Source: Hyaloperonospora brassicae
Taxonomy: Eukaryota; Oomycota; Peronosporomycetes; Peronosporales; Peronosporaceae
NCBI GenBank assembly: GCA_947650285.1
Contig: CANTFL010001387.1
Coordinates: 267,936 to 331,935, forward strand
Length of the DNA: 64,000 bases
Direction of reading: 5' to 3'
The number at the start of each line of letters is the position of its first letter. Positions within the stretch are counted from its first letter, which is position 1. Made by a program: the position numbers and the translations under genes. The notes under the pieces were generated by a model. It saw only the letters and a list, made by a program, of their open reading frames with translations. It was not told the DNA's origin and did no database searches. Below are positions 32,732 to 44,940 of this stretch, piece by piece.

Positions 32732-34775
32732 CTACTCTATCTTAGCCTTGCTGCTCTGCGTTCCAAAAGATTCGGTAGTCCACTGCCAGTACGTCAAATA
32801 CGCATGTATCAGCAGGAAATGACCACAGGAATAGGCAGCAAAAACGTAGTCGTGGATGTGCGGGTATGTAGCCGGTGGATCGATGCACACTTGCGCAGCG
32901 TGGATAGCTACAATTCCGAGCAGCGAAACCTACGTCATGCAAGCGCAGTTAGGCACATCGACTACGCAAACGCAATAACAACACAAGGCTCTGTACCGTG
33001 ACGTAAGCCCGGAACAACGGATGAACTGTGCCATCCGGGCGATTGCCTGGTGCGAGCTCGGTTTGGTGCACGCTTAGGGACTGGACAGCACCCGATGTAA
33101 GGAACGGCGCAACCGCTGTACCCGCGTAAGCCAGCATTAGCACGATGTATGGAAGTACTAAGCCATCTTTCTTCAGCAGAAAATACATGCTGCCCCATAA
33201 ATCAACAAGAACCATTAGTACACGTCAATATACCCACACCTTGCCTCCTATCGCACATACCTGAAAGTCGACAATACGCTAAACCACCCAGAGAGTAGTG
33301 CGTTGTAAGCAAAAAGAAATGAGATTGGCAGCAGCGGCAGCAAAATCGTCTTTTCGTGGACTACACAAGCAGCACACGACAAAGCGGGATCAGTGTACAC
33401 GCAACGAAGAGCACGCATACGATGCACCAGCATACCTTGGAACGAAAACAAGAAGAACGAGAGCGAGCAGACAGCGAGTGACAGAATGAACCGCAGATTC
33501 GTTGGCTTTCGTCGAAGCAGGTCAATCACTGACGGAAGAAACCCAACTATTGTCATGATCGTGCTGCTCGTGGACATTCGAGCTTCGTCAGTGGTCTGAA
33601 CTTCGACACGGATACCATAGCACGCAGCTTACCATAATCGCATCTGAAGTAGAGGGGCCACACGTCGTCGAATCTTGAAAACAAAGTCAGCAATGCACCA
33701 AAAATTGGCGACTTTGTCTTCGAAAAGGCCTCGCCCGAACGGGAATATGCGATGGACAACTGTGTGGCCGCCAATTTGTTGTTAGTTCCAACGGTACCGT
33801 ACGACCAACACGTCACACCCGAACCATGCATACCTTGTGCCATTGAGGACATGCACGTCTCCTTCTCCGATGGGTAAGCGCAAAACGGAAACCAAATCAG
33901 CGCAAACGTTGCAATAACTGCAAGCGCGAGCTTGCCAAGATGGAGGATGCACATCTTCCGATATAGGCAGCGAGACAGCAAGAACACGCCAAACGCAGGG
34001 GCGTAGTAAAGCGCCATTTGCTTGAAGTTGAGCGCCAGACAGTAGCAAATACTACCGAGCACTTCATGTCCTTGCAGAACAAGCGCAACGCCCAAGGCCG
34101 TAAAGCCCAGGCACACATTGTTGTACTGTACTTGCATCAAAAGACGAAACAACAGTAGCATTAGGTACGGACGTATCGAGCATCTCACACACCCGTTCGT
34201 GGTGACTGTGCGTATACCTGAAAATGGCCGTGATCAATGAGCAGCACTGCCGGCTGCAGCAAAACCATCAGACAAAACGTTGTGCGCAGTGTCCATTTGC
34301 CGCTACCATACACCACTCGTGCCATGCAGTAGATGGCTGGCATGAAGAGAACAACGTCGCAGAGCAGCACAGACGTGCGCATAAACACTTTACTGGTCGG
34401 CGACTCGTACCCCCTCGAGCGCGTTAGCGTCACCATTGACGGCTCAATGATGGTGGCCACGTAGCCAAACCCGTACGAGACGTAGGCCGTCAACGGCGGA
34501 TAGTCCAGTCCCCAGTACAGCAGATCGTTCGAGGTGGTGTGACAGTACCAATCGGAAATGGGTACATTGGTCGTGATCTCCATCCAGTGACGTTGCGCCT
34601 CGTAGTCGCCAAACATGGGCGCTACGTGCTCGCCTGAGTACGAGTGCAGCCCCACTAGCCATCGCACGAGCACCAGAGAGAGCCACACGAGCCACGAGCC
34701 AGCCCTCGTCTCGTTATTCTGCTCGAGATACTGCACGCTTCGCTGAAGCAGTGGCGCTTGTTTGGTTGCGACCAT
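32732..34775 (-). CDS. ALG6: Dolichyl-P-Glc:Man9GlcNAc2-PP-dolichol glucosyltransferase ALG6
   Basis: Six exons: 34775-34218, 34125-33633, 33582-33436, 33360-33261, 33189-32997, 32929-32732 (562 residues). ER multi-pass GT-C glycosyltransferase that adds the first glucose to the lipid-linked N-glycan precursor. The luminal catalytic-Asp loop GDYEAQRHWMEIT and WGLDYPPLTAY identify ALG6 rather than ALG8; also seen are NFKQMALYYAPAF, VWPLYFRCDYA and VHEKTILLPLLP followed, across a junction, by LSTFSMYFLLKKDGL. The last exon supplies two more hydrophobic segments and the stop at 32732. The gene is tail-to-tail with the small mitochondrial gene. An open extension upstream of the Met at 34775 is not family-like. 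Confidence 0.93.
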
Positions 34776-35341
34776 GAAAACTAAATGTGTATACCTGCAG
34801 AGGATACGTATAGTAACTGGATGCGTGCGACGGCGTCGATTTTCGTACAAGGGCTCCAAGTGATGACGAGGCGATCGCGCGACTTCAGTCACGTGAGGAG
34901 TGTGGTCGATTTTCTAGGCATTCCAGATCATGGATGTTTTAGATCATGGACGTTCCTTTGCTGATCACATCTCGCTCGATCGTCATTTCGCTCAAGAGCG
35001 ATCCACGTCTATGGCGATCAAATCCGCGTCATAACGAGGACTCGATGTTTGTGAACTAATTGTCATAAGAGTGCCGAGCAAAAAAGAGGTGCGGCTCTGA
35101 TACTGAAGTCGTGCGATTTTCGGTGCGCGGCGGGTCTCTCATATGATAACCTATCGAAACTGCAGCCGATCGATACAGAAAACACGCACCTGCTCTTCTC
35201 AAGCCACTTGACCTTCCAAGCCATCACCATTCGATCTCTCGACGTTGCTTGCTTCGCGTCGAGAGGCGTGGACTGCATCGCAGAGATGAACGCCAGCGAT
35301 GAACCCGAACAGCATCTTCAGCAAATAAATGACCGAGGCAC
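34776..35341. other. Spacer ALG6 to polX-like gene
   Basis: 566 bp without a recognisable gene; contains short GATCA-type repeats around 34926-34990. Confidence 0.5.
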
Positions 35342-37108
35342 TTATATCCGGTCTGCTGGTTGTAAATAATGTCGATTCGTCAAATCGAAGACATCTTTCT
35401 CGGACGCGATGGCAAGAAGTGTTTTGTGGTCGATTGCCTCCATCACGCTCGAATAAATGCTCTCAAAGCAAGTGTTGTGAAGGTCACGCAGTGATCTCTT
35501 CAGCAGGTCCGCAAAAAACGCTACCACAAACTCTTCGGATCCTGTGAAATACAGCAGCGCAAACCAGCTTTTCGGCGGGCAGTACACTTTCAAGTCCAGT
35601 AGAATCAAGCTGCTCTTAAATGAAAGGATGCAGGCCGCACGAGTGCTTGTAAGCTGGTGGATCGTCCCTGCTTGGATCACACGTGCTGTTGTCAAAGCTG
35701 CAACTACAGCCGCAAGCATCCGTCCATCATTGTGCGTACTTGGATCCGGCGAATCGTTGCTTGGAGATGGCATGGCAACTAGCACATCGAGAACGGACAC
35801 AAACGCGGCGCCGCGAGAAAAGGATCCACACGGAAACACCTGTACATTTTCGTTCCACTTTTTCAGGTGAATCAGGATGGCACGAAACGCCGTTTTTGCG
35901 TCTTGCTGATCGATCACGGGTCGTCGAACTGTTGGCGCAGAACCAAGCGAAGGTGTAGCATCCGTGCATTGTAAATACCGTATACCAACGCGCAAGTGTT
36001 CAATGCACGAAAGATCGTGCGCGGCTGCTTGGAGCTGGCTGTCCGAAATGCTAGAAAGATCGGCACGAACGCCATCACGTTGATCCACTAGTCGTAGTGC
36101 CTGATTGGGTTTCATCCCAAAGATGTGCAGCGCAGCACGCACGCGGTCCCACGTGGAAGCTGCGTGCGAAACTTCACGCTCGCGCGCATCGCTCAAGCAC
36201 AGCTGTGGTTCATGAAGATACATGTGCTTGTACCTGCCCCAGTAACGAGCGATTATACACCAGACGTCGTGCGCAACTCCAGGTATAGCCATCTTTTTCG
36301 CGACACAGTCTTCCACAACCACATCTCTAGCCGATAGCGCCACGTCCAGTACGCCTTCTTCCCACGTCGCAGCCAAAACTCTCCGAGCTAGTTTACACGC
36401 TTGTACCCGCCAGCGCTGTTGGTCTTGCCAAGCATTATAAGCAACAAACTCATCTAGTGCTTGTAGACAGAACAGTAGCATTGGTCGACGAATCTCTTTT
36501 GCATGAACCTCGCAGCTTTTCGTACCGCCTCGCAGCCAGCACGGTGTAAGCTCACACATTCGGTCAGCATCATAGTAATCCACGAGCTCCAGACGCTTCC
36601 TAGCTGAAGGTTTGTCTGACCCGAGTCGTACGTTGGCCAGAATCGTCACTGGTAACACTTCCTCTTGTGTTCCATCGTGACCAGAACCTCTGCACTTGTT
36701 TTCCAGCGGTAGTTCGGGACGCAAGCGCTGCTCCAACAATTTTTCACTGCTTCCAGTACTGTTGTTCCCGGGCAAGAAGAGCGAGCTGTCCGCCATAGTG
36801 TCATGACGCGGCCACTGTTCACTCGCTCCACAACTACTGATCGCACTGGGGTTCGTACACGGCGCACCGAATTGAACAGACTCAAACGAGTCGCTGGTGA
36901 GCGCGTGAGGCGGAACAACGTGCGCTGGCGTCGCTTCTGAGCGAGAACACGCACTGTGGTTCACGCGGTCTTCAGTAGGCAGCTCGGGACCAAAGAAAGC
37001 CGAACGCAGTGGCCGAATAGCTGGCGGTGTCTCGTCCAGCAGTCGCGCTAGATCCGTAAAGAACCTGCGCTTCCGTTGAGGGTGCATTGCCTGTCGCGTC
37101 GCTTCCAT
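35342..37108 (-). CDS. Family X DNA polymerase-like protein, one catalytic Asp missing
   Basis: Single exon, 588 residues. The C-terminal half has the order of a polX core: helix-hairpin-helix IFGMKPNQALRLVDQ, EHLRVGIRYLQ (cf. GLKYY), the palm start CGSFSRGAAFVSVLDVLVAMP, the second palm strand LLDLKVY, the fingers/thumb signature YFTGSEEF, and the terminal SEKDVFDLTNRHYLQPADR. Relative to pol beta GSFRRGAESSGDMDVL, the first metal-binding Asp is replaced by Val while the second (LDVL) and third (LDLK) remain. No BRCT domain; the N-terminal 250 residues are variable. Family X enzymes fill gaps in repair; this one may be catalytically dead or altered. The assignment is by motif and moderately firm. 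Confidence 0.75.
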   Translation of the reverse strand: MEATRQAMHPQRKRRFFTDLARLLDETPPAIRPLRSAFFGPELPTEDRVNHSACSRSEATPAHVVPPHALTSDSFESVQFGAPCTNPSAISSCGASEQWPRHDTMADSSLFLPGNNSTGSSEKLLEQRLRPELPLENKCRGSGHDGTQEEVLPVTILANVRLGSDKPSARKRLELVDYYDADRMCELTPCWLRGGTKSCEVHAKEIRRPMLLFCLQALDEFVAYNAWQDQQRWRVQACKLARRVLAATWEEGVLDVALSARDVVVEDCVAKKMAIPGVAHDVWCIIARYWGRYKHMYLHEPQLCLSDAREREVSHAASTWDRVRAALHIFGMKPNQALRLVDQRDGVRADLSSISDSQLQAAAHDLSCIEHLRVGIRYLQCTDATPSLGSAPTVRRPVIDQQDAKTAFRAILIHLKKWNENVQVFPCGSFSRGAAFVSVLDVLVAMPSPSNDSPDPSTHNDGRMLAAVVAALTTARVIQAGTIHQLTSTRAACILSFKSSLILLDLKVYCPPKSWFALLYFTGSEEFVVAFFADLLKRSLRDLHNTCFESIYSSVMEAIDHKTLLAIASEKDVFDLTNRHYLQPADRI

Positions 37109-38832
37109 AGACGACAGACAGCGTGAGTGAATGACGGCGTGACTTGTTCATGAGCTGCTTTTGTCCAGACTTATCCGAAATGTCGATATGATCATAATCG
37201 TTTATGCTTCAGGCCGTAAAGGTCCGGCAACCTACTTGCTTTACTCAGGACTCTATGACCAGTCCGAGCTCGCGGCTACCGGCTGATTATTTTATGCGCA
37301 CATAACTGTCATATGTCCCCCTGCTGTGCTACTTGCATATTGTCGGCATCAGGGCATAGCTCGCACACGTACCAGAACCCGCCTTTGGCCCCCGGTGAAA
37401 AGATATGACCGGTGACCAGCCGAACTCGTGCAAAGTTATGAGAAAAAGGGGGTGGCCGGATCATTGTGGCTTTGGGTGTAATAAAGTTATATTGCTGTCG
37501 ACTGGCTTCGCTCGGTAGAAGCTGCATCAGAAACAATGGGCTCGGCTTGAAACGACCACACGTTACCAAATGACCTGTTGATACCAGCGATCCATGCAAC
37601 CAGTAGACAGTACAGAATGCAAAGACGAGCAAATTGGCTGTCCTTTATGTACTCTGATTGACCCATCGATGCAATGTCTGCGAGTTGCACAGTCGATCGT
37701 GTCAACGTGCAATGAGAACAGTTGACTCATATTGTGCTGTTCCACAGCTGTCGTTCGTTTTGGACGTACAAGTCCTGCTGTCCGACCATACAGCCCTTGT
37801 AGAAATTCTGGCTGAATGCCGTCCGTATAAGTACAATCCGGAACTCTGAGCGTGTGCACGACAATTATCTCACATTATCAGCTGTATCTGGAACCTCCGC
37901 TCGTGAGGCCGACTGACTGTCACCATCAACATTTACACACTTTGCCTTCCAATATGCCAACAGCCAGAGCTGTTGAGTTTAGTGGTGGTCAGTTCTACTG
38001 CCACGACGGTGAGAGTCTTCTCGTTCCCGCCACGGCTAATGCGACCACCCAAACTAAGTTTTCTTGTTTCCGTGTCACGTCAAGCTGCGAATTCTTACTT
38101 CCACCATACTCGTCAAGACCTGTGCTAGGCGAAGAGTTTCTTTTCTTCTTGGCAATATACCCTTCTCGTGTTAGTGTTATCGTTTTAGTCGACCGACAAA
38201 GCACCAGCCGAATGGAAGCAAAAGTACACGTGCTTTTGTGTGCCGCCATTCAGCTAGTGCTTTGAGGTCATGTAGTGCACGCAGAAAGCTACTGCGTATC
38301 CTATGTATGCATACCATGCGATTCCTCGTTCACAGCGTCACATTCTTCGAATACAAAGAACGGACTTGATGTCCAAAGGGCTATCTGTTTTGCACGGACC
38401 CCTTCACCAGCTCATGTATCGGTACATATAACCTTTGGGATTGACGTCGCTATACATGCCACTTTCGGCGCTGTCACCATTCGTGACAACTGTATCAACT
38501 TCAGTTTTATGTCGGCATGTGTAGCCCCGTGTATAACGACTGTGGACTGCCCATTGTCAATCGAGCGGGTTATCACAGGGGTACGGCGCGACACGAGCCG
38601 GAGCTGAGACCGATCCGAGTGGAACGACGCTACGGGCCGCCACGCACTCGACATCAAGTTCTTTTAAATATGATGTAGGCACAGAAGAGGATCGCCGGGC
38701 CGTGTGTCACCTATTCAACCTTTTGGTCGATTTCCCTGTCATTCGTTCCCCCACCCCTTGTAGGATTGCGCTCGTGTGAAACGCAACTACACAATCTGAG
38801 ACCTGTGGTAGTTTATGGCACCCAGGCTGTTA
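37109..38832. other. Gene-poor spacer
   Basis: No convincing gene on either strand; only short, motif-free frames. Confidence 0.5.
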
Positions 38833-39317
38833 TGTAATGGGATGAGCGTTACACATGTCATTGACACCAAAAACAGGGTCGACGAGAATATTACCGTAGT
38901 CGACAATGTTCACCAATAGTTATCTTGCTTAGTAGATACGGATGGAATATTACTCCCGTCGAACGCCATATTCGGTACTGCTCCACTTATTGGTAGATAT
39001 CGGCCATTCTATCACTCAACTGAACCACCAACCAATCGCTGCTGCAGTAGATGCGCGCATTGGGTGGCGAGGACGTAGCTAGCTATCTCAGGAACATGTG
39101 CTTTGAAGCGGTAAAGTGAGTCCAAGATATGCTGTTAGGTAATCTGAACTAACGATCAAACACAGCTTTACTTTCTCTCCTACTTAGCGTTTACGTTTAG
39201 TAGACTTACCTTCCTCAGCACGCACAGTGTACATGAAGTTTTGGGGGCAGCTGCCTGCACTGTGGTCGGTGTAGGTAGCTTGCACTGTATCAATACAATC
39301 ATCAGGGCTCCGTTACA
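38833..39317 (+). repeat. Solo LTR, inverted relative to the chromovirus LTRs
   Basis: Starts TGTAATGGGA and ends GGCTCCGTTACA, and contains a stretch (about 39030-39075) that is the reverse complement of the LTR segment CCCATTGCGCGCGTC...AGCGATT. Length 485 bp is within the range of the two intact LTRs. No clear target duplication (TGTTA versus CGAGG), so either old or the ends are slightly off. Confidence 0.75.
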
Positions 39318-41910
39318 CGAGGGTGAAAGCGTGTGAGCCATTATGTACCAATTGAGTCTACAAGCGTAGTGCAAACACTCAATCGGGTGCGAGGCGGCCC
39401 ATACGTGTTCTAAAGCCGGCTATTACATGATCATACGTCATGGAAGCGTACAAGTCGTGAAGCTTGAGCTATAAAGCCTAGGATCGATTGATCGAGTACA
39501 GTGAAAGCTTTCAACACGAGTTCTTCTTTTACGGCTTCCATCGTATAAGTTATCTACTTTCAAGTAATCTGACTCGATGCAGACGCGCCGACGTGGCAAA
39601 CGCATCATCATTCTGCTTTCCTCGATACAAATATGCCGAGACCCTTGCTGCCTTTACAAAATTGACTCCTGGGCACTTATAAGGCTGAGACCCGGCTGCC
39701 TTCATAAATTCGACTGTTTGGCACTGGTCTCGCTTCGCAGCTTAGCAACTGAAACCTCAGTCTGACCATAAGCCTTTCTTTTTGACTAAATCGTCAAGTT
39801 GAAGTTGTAAGATCTTGACAATAGTTGCATGGAGCTCATCTCCCGAAACAGTCTACCCATGGCTTCGACGGTGGTATTGGCGATGGATTCGGTTACTTCC
39901 TGAAGTGCGTGTCATTCGAGGCAATGCAAACGTCAGTAGTCTTATCGCGTGGCGTGACCACGCTTCGAATCCGCCAGCTTGACGGCCGATGTATTTACGT
40001 CGATCAAATAACCACGACACATATCGGGTGTAACGTATCACGTTCCACTCACACCGCCTGCAGTGAAAACAGCCTGCCTGCAACAACGTTGACAGGTGTG
40101 CCAGTTACCTCACGTCCCTATATCTTCGGGTAGAAAGGAATTCATCCGAATTAACCACACTTTATTTTTACGGGAAAAAGGACTATGTTGAGCGTTGTAA
40201 ATGTCTTGTACGAGTCACTTCTATCCCTCCTGCAAACGCATGTACGTACAAACACATGTCATGCTTGCAGTGCGCTCATCTTGCGCACCGCCTCTTGAAT
40301 AATGAGTGCATATCAATGCCAAGTCGGGCTCATGAGTCGAGTGTCGTAAGTTGCGTGATTACTATCAACACCTAAGAAGTACGCACATTGACATGATACG
40401 AATACCGACGTCACGTAGTGAGCTCACCCGGCAAAATATTAGCAGACAGAAGAAAGGAACACAGCAATGCATTCTTGACGTATTCCAAGTTAATTTGTGA
40501 AAACCTTCAGTGCTAGCGAATCGGAGCAAGAAAAACAGGATGCCCTCCCTTGACATCTGTTCACGTTCGTCAGCACCGAACTCTATGGTTCAGTGGCTCA
40601 TAGTGCTGGATGGTTCCACTCCAGTGCAAAATCACGACGCAATAGTGCCAATTGTGCCCCAGGTATAAGCCGACTGACACGGAAGCGACGGCCTCTGCAC
40701 GATCATCATCCACTACAATGCATAGACAATGGAGCTTATCATTTGTTCATTTGCCGTTGTTTTCGAAACTGCACCGCGTCTGAATCGAGAGTAACAATGT
40801 CTTTGTATCCATTGCCTTATGCCACCGTCATTTACAGAGGTCACTCGGCTGTAATCCTGGGTGTACCTATGGCATGGAGCGTTGAGCTGGAATGTTATGG
40901 GTGGTAGTGCTCGCTGGGCGTGAATCCGATCGAAACATTGCCTCATCAACGGCTCCTGTTCACATTCAACGAGAGAACCTTTTCGTTCAGTGAAGAAAGA
41001 TGGTGTCTCGGTCTGTGGACTAGTTCCAAGTAGCAACAACACGATCTGTAATCCTTCTTCACATTTCCGCAATACTACTAACATCATCGGCCACGACAAC
41101 GCGACTACGCATGACACCGCTCACGTTTACGTGTACGACAATATTCCACGCGTAAAGAAAACGTATAGTCACACTCTTCTATTAGATGTAGTCAGACTCT
41201 TCCATATCGTTGCTGGCGGAGTAGTTTTCAGCATAAAAGGGTGATCAAAGCCTGAGCTGTCGCCTTCCCGACCCCTTGCTTGTAAACTCACCGCTTGCTC
41301 ACACGCCATGCTTCTTCGGATTCGGTAACATGAGCAAGTAAGTAAGTATGCGAGTCTGCGCTTCGAAGGGAATGTCGTGGATGAGCTGGTGCGTGCGGCT
41401 CCAAATGGCTGCCACACGAAGTCCATGTAGAGCACATAGCGTCGAACAGTTGACCCTCTAGCCGAAATATGCGAAACTCAATCAATCTCTCTCTCATCTC
41501 TGCCTACTTTTTTGTGAGTTAAATGAAGTCGAAGTGTCGCAAACCATTATGCGCTGAGATTAACAGCTCACATTTGCACGATCTGGAACACCATCGAGCA
41601 CATTGCATCACTAGCGACCAACGGCTCCTCCGTAAGCCTACAGAACCGTCGCTAAAAGTCGTCGACAAACTTGCCAGGCCCGGAACGCACAACCACAGGA
41701 GAAAGTGGCTGTTGTAAGCCAGTGGATTCTGACTAGCATGCTGTAACTATTTCAGCCAATCAACGAGTGGGTTTCTCGTGCGACAAGGCTGTCCGTGCGT
41801 TTACACTATCGACGGAGAAATGCTTGTGTTCTTTTTTTAGTGCTGCTCTAAGTATACCGTGTGCTGAGCTAATAAATAATTGCAGACGAAGCCATCGACA
41901 ATCGTGAGTC
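39318..41910. other. Gene-poor spacer
   Basis: 2.6 kb with no recognisable coding sequence; several short direct repeats near 39650-39720 (GACCCGGCTGCCTT-like). Presumably decayed repeats. Confidence 0.45.
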
Positions 41911-42150
41911 ATGTCCACAAAAGTGCGACAATCGCTGTGGTCGCCCCAGACGGCGCGAGATGACCGGTTGGCTTCCGGACACGCACTGTACGAGGCACAG
42001 CGAGTGGAGGCGGCGCGAGGGGTTGGCCTTGCTGAGCTTGAAGCAAAGGTATCTGAGTCACCCCTAGCCGCAGACGGCTCTGCCGTTTTGTTGTCCGCCT
42101 TGGCAGCAGCTGTAAAGGCTGATGGCCGTGAGCATAGTGAGTGCAAGTGA
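41911..42150 (+). CDS. Small hypothetical protein, exon structure unclear
   Basis: An alanine- and leucine-rich 79-codon frame (starts MSTKVRQSLWSPQTARDDRL; helix-forming LAELEAKV, LLSALAAAVKA). A GTGAGG or GTGAGT donor-like site near its end suggests splicing to a downstream exon in 42170-42330, but no join is convincing: one candidate intron is only 28 nt, others about 50. The composition looks coding; no family recognised. Confidence 0.4.
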   Translation: MSTKVRQSLWSPQTARDDRLASGHALYEAQRVEAARGVGLAELEAKVSESPLAADGSAVLLSALAAAVKADGREHSECK

Positions 42151-42544
42151 GGGGGCGGGAAGAGACGCTGACAACTTGACTGCGTTGTCGCGCGAGTGGC
42201 TGTTCTGCAAGTCTGAGTCGCACGACGACTATTACAAACGATGCGGCGGCCTGGCCCCTGTGAAAGTCGATTCGCCTTGGGCCCGCGACCGGACGCTCGA
42301 CAGTCAAGAGCCGCGCGGGCACGGGCCGTAGACATGTCAAATCTCGTGTCCCTGTCATAGTGCATACTCGAGAACGTCGCAAAGATATCGTACGTCGCAA
42401 GTCCGACGGAAGGGGTGGGGCAGGGCAAATCTGTCCGGTCAGCAGGGCGTGTCTTGCGCTGGGAGAATTCTTGGGCAGTCCAAGTCTATCACTCACTTGT
42501 CACGCGTAAAGGCCGAGGAGGTACACTCCCACTCCCACTCCCAC

Positions 42545-42720
42545 ACAGACAGACAGACCAACAGACAGACCAACAGACAGACAGACAGACAGACAGACAG
42601 ACCACTAAACAAACAAACAGTCAGTCAGTCAGTCAAACAGACAAACAAACAAACAGACAGACAGTCAAACAGTCAAACCGACAGTCAAACAGACAGTCAA
42701 ACAGACAGATAGACAGACAT
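42545..42720. repeat. (CAGA)n/(CAAA)n/(CAGT)n tetranucleotide array
   Basis: A 175-bp imperfect array of CAGA, CAAA and CAGT tetramers ending 250 bp before the homeodomain gene start codon. Confidence 0.95.
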
Positions 42721-42973
42721 CTGCATTGACGCCGGCAGTGCCTACGCAGTGTTCACGGCCCAAGCGCGCGCCCTCCCCACAAGTTGAAGCGCCAAGTTGG
42801 AGGACGAGACGAAGAGAAGGAAGAAACGAGTGCGTGAGTCTCGCAGCAGCAGCAGTGGCAACAGTGGCAGCAGTGGCAGTGGCAGTGGCAGTGTACGACG
42901 CACGCACACGAGGACCGCTTTCCGGCCACACAGGAGGACGTCGTTCGTTCCCTCGCGCGCTCTCCCCACCAAC

Positions 42974-44861
42974 ATGATGACGACCCAGCAGCAGAGCGCC
43001 GATCAAGTCAAGTCGTACGCGTATCCGCTCGGACCACCTTCGGTCGACATTCCCCACACGGCCGCCTCTGTCGCTCCCTGTAAGTCCGAGCCGACTGCTG
43101 TCTTATCGGACGCACGCGCAGGCGCGACGGGTGGCAGCAGTACGGACAGTAGCAGCAGCACAACGGCGCTACCAGACCGGAAGCGCAAAGAGCCGGCGAG
43201 TCCCAGCGATCGGTTTGACGCCGATGGACGCGCAGAAGCGGTGGACAAGCAGCAGCAGCTGCAGCCGTCCAAGAAGTCGCGTCGGGAGCTGCCGCCGCAC
43301 ACTGTTGCGATCCTCAAGGGCTGGATGCTCTCTCGCGAGCACGTGAAGCACCCGTACCCGACGGACGAGGTACTGCAGGCAGACTGCTCGTGGCGTTGTG
43401 CTGACGTGACGGAGACGTGGTCTGATGCTGACTTGATTGGTTGTGCTCGTTCGTTTTTGCGTGCTTTGGTGTTGCTAGGACAAGCAAGTGCTGCTGAAAA
43501 AGACGGGCATCAGCATGAAGCAGCTCACGAACTGGTTTACGAACGCACGGAAACGCATTTGGAAGCCTATGATGCGGCGTGAACATTCCCGCCAGATGCA
43601 GTCGGCGATCGACTTTGACCACACGGCAGTGCGCGAGTTCCCTGGCTCGGGACTTTGTCAGCAGTACGCACAGAGCAGCTATGCTCCTCGCTCGGCGGTG
43701 CGGCACTCGTTTGACGTGGGAAGCTTGGGTGCACCTCCTCACATGGCAGCTGCAGCTGCATTTGACCGGTGCGCGCGACCGCAAGCTATCCCGGTGGATG
43801 CACCCATGTACCCGATACGCGCAATGCGTTCTATGTCGGAGGCGCCAACAAGGACCGAGGTTGATGGCTATGTCGAGCCTGAACGGATCCGAGAGCGAGA
43901 ATTGGAGCGCGGCCGTGTTGGCTGTGCACCTCGCAATAGTCTGTCACCGCGCGGGCACAAGATTTTGCAAGAGTGGGTGACTGCAAACGCACAGCGTGAG
44001 TACTCGTATCCGAACGACGCGGAGCGATTGCAGCTTGCACGAGATACGGGGCTTGACGTGTTGCAAGTGGACGAGTGGGTGACGAGTCTTCGTGAGCAAA
44101 TGGGTATTCGAGGTGCTTCTATTCGGTCTGCTGGACACGCGTTGTTTCCGCTCAAACCTGCCGTGTACGGTGAGCGGCGATCGATTCCGACCAGCGGAAA
44201 CTCCATGTTTCCGCCACGGCAGACCATTTCCGGCTCGTTGCGATCATCGGTTCCGTCTGTGGGCAACCCGCAGTTCCCTCCGCCTCCAGTGCGTCGAGAG
44301 GTTTGCGACAGCCAATTCGCGGCGTTTCCGTCAGCTGCGTCGAATTGTCCAGGCCACGAGACATCGCGAGTGCGTTCCATGACAATCAGCACGAGCCCCT
44401 ACTTGCTTCCTCCCTCATCGTCCGGCTCTGCGGGCGTCGACACTCAAGGTCAGACTGCCGAAAGCGCTTTGCCTTCGCTTGCCAGTCGGAGTTTGATGGG
44501 TCGGCCACCACCTATTGTCACGTGCAATGGCCCCACTATGGGCCAGCCGCGCGACAGCAGATCGCGCACACTCGACATGGGTCAGTTTGCCAATGCGCGC
44601 AGGCGAAAGATGACCTTCCAGGACATTTTGGCGTCGTCGAGCGGGCCTGCCGCTGGTGCCGTGCCGGCGGCTGCCACGTCTAGTGCTTTACCGCAGACGA
44701 CCAGTGTTGTTGTTGCGAGCATCCACAATATGGCAAACGTCTACCCGAACAACGGTGTGCCGTCGATCACAGCGTACCCAGGCGCCGCATCCAGTGGGTT
44801 CCAGCCGAAGCATCCGTCGTCGTCGTCGAGCGAGCAGCAGTCTGGTCGTCGTATAGTATGA
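42974..44861 (+). CDS. TALE-class homeodomain protein with a degenerate second homeodomain
   Basis: Exons 42974-43369 and 43479-44861 (592 residues). The first homeodomain spans the splice junction: LPPHTVAILKGWMLSREHVKHPYP, joined in phase to DKQVLLKKTGISMKQLTNWFTNARKR. The PYP insertion between helices 1 and 2 and WFTNARKR define TALE/KN-type DNA-binding domains. About 150 residues downstream a second unit, LSPRGHKILQEWVTANAQ with YSYPNDAERLQLARDTGL, keeps the TALE spacing but its recognition helix reads VDEWVTSLREQ instead of NWFxNxR, so it probably does not bind DNA the same way. The remainder is Ser/Pro/Gly-rich. A nuclear transcription factor by inference. An open upstream frame lacks an ATG. 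Confidence 0.9.
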
Positions 44862-44940
44862 TGCTGCACTGATTGTGTGAGTCCGAGCGTGCGTTCTCTT
44901 TGCCCATTTCGTGGTTGTTGCGTTCTCAACTTTAAGCACC

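Noticed and set aside
37852..38265. Plus-strand 137-codon frame as a gene
   Set aside because: No start context, motif, or hydrophobic/splice pattern; within a gene-poor, repeat-derived region.
41909..42496. Minus-strand frame of 195 codons
   Set aside because: Arg/Pro-rich composition typical of an antisense shadow; no motif.
42540..42725. Possible CRISPR-like or protein-coding repeat
   Set aside because: Pure tetranucleotide microsatellite; no spacers, and the Gln/Thr-rich translation is a by-product.
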